From contig CAMKMK010000025.1 in assembly GCA_946413885.1 (NCBI GenBank), forward strand, positions 1-15,842: a DNA stretch of 15,842 nt, in the 5' to 3' direction. This document shows positions 14,569 to 15,842 of the stretch, in pieces. The stretch comes from an uncultured Prevotellaceae bacterium (GTDB lineage: Bacteria > Bacteroidota > Bacteroidia > Bacteroidales > Bacteroidaceae). Made by a program: the position numbers and the translations under genes. Positions within the stretch are counted from its first letter, which is position 1. Every line of letters begins with the position of its first letter. The notes beneath the pieces were generated by a model. It was given only the letters and a program-made list of their open reading frames with translations. It searched no databases and was not told the origin of the DNA.

Positions 14569-15048
14569 ATGAAGCAATATGATATCGTGAGTTCTGTGAC
14601 GGTTTATGATTGGGATGAGCTCTCATCCGAGGACCGTCAACTCATAGAAGCTGCCAAGATGGCCACCCAGACCAGTTATTCTCCCTACAGTCATTTCCAG
14701 GTAGGTGCAGCAGCTTTGTTGGCGAATGGAGTCGTTTTCACAGGTAGTAATCAAGAGAATGCAGCCTTCCCCTCAGGGCTTTGTGCTGAGCGAACCACCC
14801 TTTTCTCCGCTAATGCCCATTATCCTGACCAGCCCGTTCTGGCATTGGCAATCGCAGCCTTCAAGGGAGAGCATTTCCTTCAGGAGCCAATTCCTCCCTG
14901 TGGAGGATGTCTTCAAGTGATGCTTGAGATAGAGAACCGTTTCAATCATCCCATTCGCATCCTGCTTTACGGGACTGATGGCACCCATGTCGTTGATTCT
15001 GTTCGTGCCCTTCTTCCTTTCCAGTTCGTGAAGGAGTCAATGCTTTGA
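14569..15048 (+). CDS. cdd: Cytidine deaminase
   Basis: This 159-residue cytoplasmic enzyme deaminates cytidine and deoxycytidine to uridine forms in pyrimidine salvage. It has the tetrameric-class zinc site: C72-A-E74 with E74 as the proton shuttle, and P110-C111-G-G-C114. SPYSHFQVGAAALLANG (38-54) and GSNQENAAFPSGLCAER (59-75) form the substrate region. The ATG at 14569 is used; a TTG at 14551 in frame is possible but leaves little leader. Compared with the roughly 136-residue Bacillus enzyme, about 20 extra N-terminal residues are present. The residue after C114 is Leu, where many family members have Arg (CxxCRQ). It is divergent from the glucosaminidase and converges on the lipoprotein gene 37 bases downstream. 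Confidence 0.93.
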   Translation: MKQYDIVSSVTVYDWDELSSEDRQLIEAAKMATQTSYSPYSHFQVGAAALLANGVVFTGSNQENAAFPSGLCAERTTLFSANAHYPDQPVLALAIAAFKGEHFLQEPIPPCGGCLQVMLEIENRFNHPIRILLYGTDGTHVVDSVRALLPFQFVKESML

Positions 15049-15085
15049 TCAACGGATTCCAGCCTTTTCTGCTTGATTCTGTCGT

Positions 15086-15640
15086 TTAGAAACTTGGTTC
15101 CATGTTGCCGCGATGGTAATTTGTCCATCCGTCGGCGTCGTTGTAGTAGTATCCTTTGAAGCGTAGCGTAGTCTCGTTGGCATAGTCAAAGGTTGCAACG
15201 TAGGAGTAGGCCATGTATTCCTTGTTGTCGTAGGAGGCATAAAGTATCAGACAGTTGCGCCTTTCATTTCCGTCGGGTGCCCCGTAACGCAGGTTCCATG
15301 TTCCCGTGAATGAGCCGTTCAGTTCTTCCACGTCTTTCCAGTCGGTAAAACGTTCCTCGCCATCGATGGTGACGAGTGAACGCCCCTGCCATTTACGTAT
15401 TCCAGTTAGTGTGCCGTCGGCCTTGAATGTCAACTGTTCATGGAAACGGTGTTTGTCGCCCGTGTTTTCATAGTACCACGTGCCTACAATGAGCGGCGCA
15501 TATTGTTCGTTCAGCATCGTCGTTTTCTCGTGTGCCTCAGGATCGGCATACTTTGGCTCGTCGTTGCAAGAGGTGAGTGCGAGGATAAAGAGAACAGGAA
15601 ATAATATGTTGCCCAGTTTCAAGCTTCTTCTCGTGTACAT
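15086..15640 (-). CDS. Small lipoprotein of unknown function (lipocalin-like fold possible)
   Basis: This 184-residue predicted lipoprotein has a basic N-terminus, a hydrophobic core and the lipobox LTSC with C25 as the lipidated residue. The mature part begins with NDEPKYADPE. Two GTW motifs occur, VGTWYYEN (52-59) and FTGTWNLRY (111-119), and between them sits LTFKADGTLTG. This strand pattern is common in small lipocalin-like lipoproteins of Bacteroidota. The C-terminus is Tyr/Trp/Asn-rich. I do not recognise a named family and assign no function. It is monocistronic: cdd converges on its 3' end and an unidentified gene diverges from its 5' end. The start at 15640 is the only one placing the signal peptide correctly. 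Confidence 0.82.
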   Translation of the reverse strand: MYTRRSLKLGNILFPVLFILALTSCNDEPKYADPEAHEKTTMLNEQYAPLIVGTWYYENTGDKHRFHEQLTFKADGTLTGIRKWQGRSLVTIDGEERFTDWKDVEELNGSFTGTWNLRYGAPDGNERRNCLILYASYDNKEYMAYSYVATFDYANETTLRFKGYYYNDADGWTNYHRGNMEPSF

Positions 15641-15668
15641 TATTGATTGTCTTTAATCATTTCAAATG

Positions 15669-15676
15669 CAAATTTA
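15669..15676 (-). promoter_or_regulatory. Candidate promoter -7 box of the lipoprotein gene
   Basis: The minus strand reads TAAATTTG, matching TAnnTTTG and identical to the galM -7 box, 28 bases upstream of the ATG. No clear TTG lies at the usual -33 spacing. Confidence 0.5.
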
Positions 15677-15752
15677 CGAAAAAAAGTTGAGAACAGTCAC
15701 TTCCCAACAGAAAAAATGCCGTTAATTCTTTCTGGAATTCAGCTTTTTCCCT

Positions 15753-15760
15753 TATATTTG
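15753..15760 (+). promoter_or_regulatory. Candidate promoter -7 box of the right-edge gene
   Basis: TATATTTG matches TAnnTTTG, 22 bases before the ATG at 15783. The -33 element is not clear. It is about 75 bases from the divergent lipoprotein promoter. Confidence 0.5.
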
Positions 15761-15782
15761 CGCAACAAAATAGACAAAAGAC

Positions 15783-15842
15783 ATGGAATTGTATTTCGCG
15801 ATAGCCATCGTAGCCGTAGCCATCATGAGCGTGATCTGTTAC
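15783..15842 (+). CDS. Unidentified membrane-anchored protein (N-terminal fragment, 20 codons)
   Basis: An ATG at 15783 opens a frame that stays open to the window end. The visible residues MELYFAIAIVAVAIMSVICY form one hydrophobic segment typical of an N-terminal membrane anchor, without a basic signal-peptide head or lipobox. A -7 box lies 22 bases upstream. An RmuC-like DNA-recombination protein, which often begins this way, is one guess, but 20 residues are not enough to identify it. Confidence 0.6.
   Translation, partial: MELYFAIAIVAVAIMSVICY

Noticed and set aside
15049..15085. Shared terminator between the convergent cdd and lipoprotein genes.
   Set aside because: I could not find a stem with a T-tract in this 37-base gap on either strand.

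Overview
This window looks like chromosomal DNA of a Bacteroidales bacterium, either Bacteroides or a Prevotella relative. The evidence is the gene content, especially a Nudix-type arabinose regulator beside a sodium/sugar symporter. Several gene starts also have the Bacteroidota -7 box TAnnTTTG, some with a TTG near -33. GC content by eye is in the mid-40s percent. Nearly everything is on the minus strand, so the clusters are transcribed from high to low coordinates. I see no mobile element, tRNA, rRNA or CRISPR array, and no gap over 300 bases lacks a gene.

Sugar region (1-8636). A galactose operon runs galM (aldose 1-epimerase), an FHS-type MFS sugar permease, then galK, and ends in a strong intrinsic terminator (4959-4997). 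Directly after the terminator lies the promoter of an arabinose operon: sodium/solute symporter, Nudix-like AraR regulator, araD, araA and the first 59 residues of an FGGY kinase cut by the window edge. Together the products take up L-arabinose, isomerise it to L-ribulose, phosphorylate it and epimerise L-ribulose-5-phosphate to D-xylulose-5-phosphate, while galactose is taken up, anomerised and phosphorylated. The gap upstream of the symporter carries closely packed palindromes that are candidate operators. The galM leader carries a separate perfect palindrome.

Housekeeping and stress region (8745-14460). In transcription order this holds a secreted glucosaminidase with LysM-like repeats, an ABC-F ATPase, grpE, dnaJ and folC. 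grpE-dnaJ-folC is tightly packed (4-base gap, then a 4-base ATGA overlap) and is preceded by a near-perfect sigma-54 (-24/-12) promoter. The ABC-F protein has one intact and one apparently dead composite ATP site.

Right end (14461-15842). Cytidine deaminase is divergent from the glucosaminidase and has a good Bacteroidota promoter. It converges on a small lipoprotein gene of unknown function. A plus-strand gene starting at 15783 is cut by the window end after 20 codons.

The most interesting items are the sigma-54 promoter on the chaperone/folate cluster, the asymmetric ABC-F ATPase and the palindromes controlling the two sugar operons. I found no clear previously undescribed multi-gene system.
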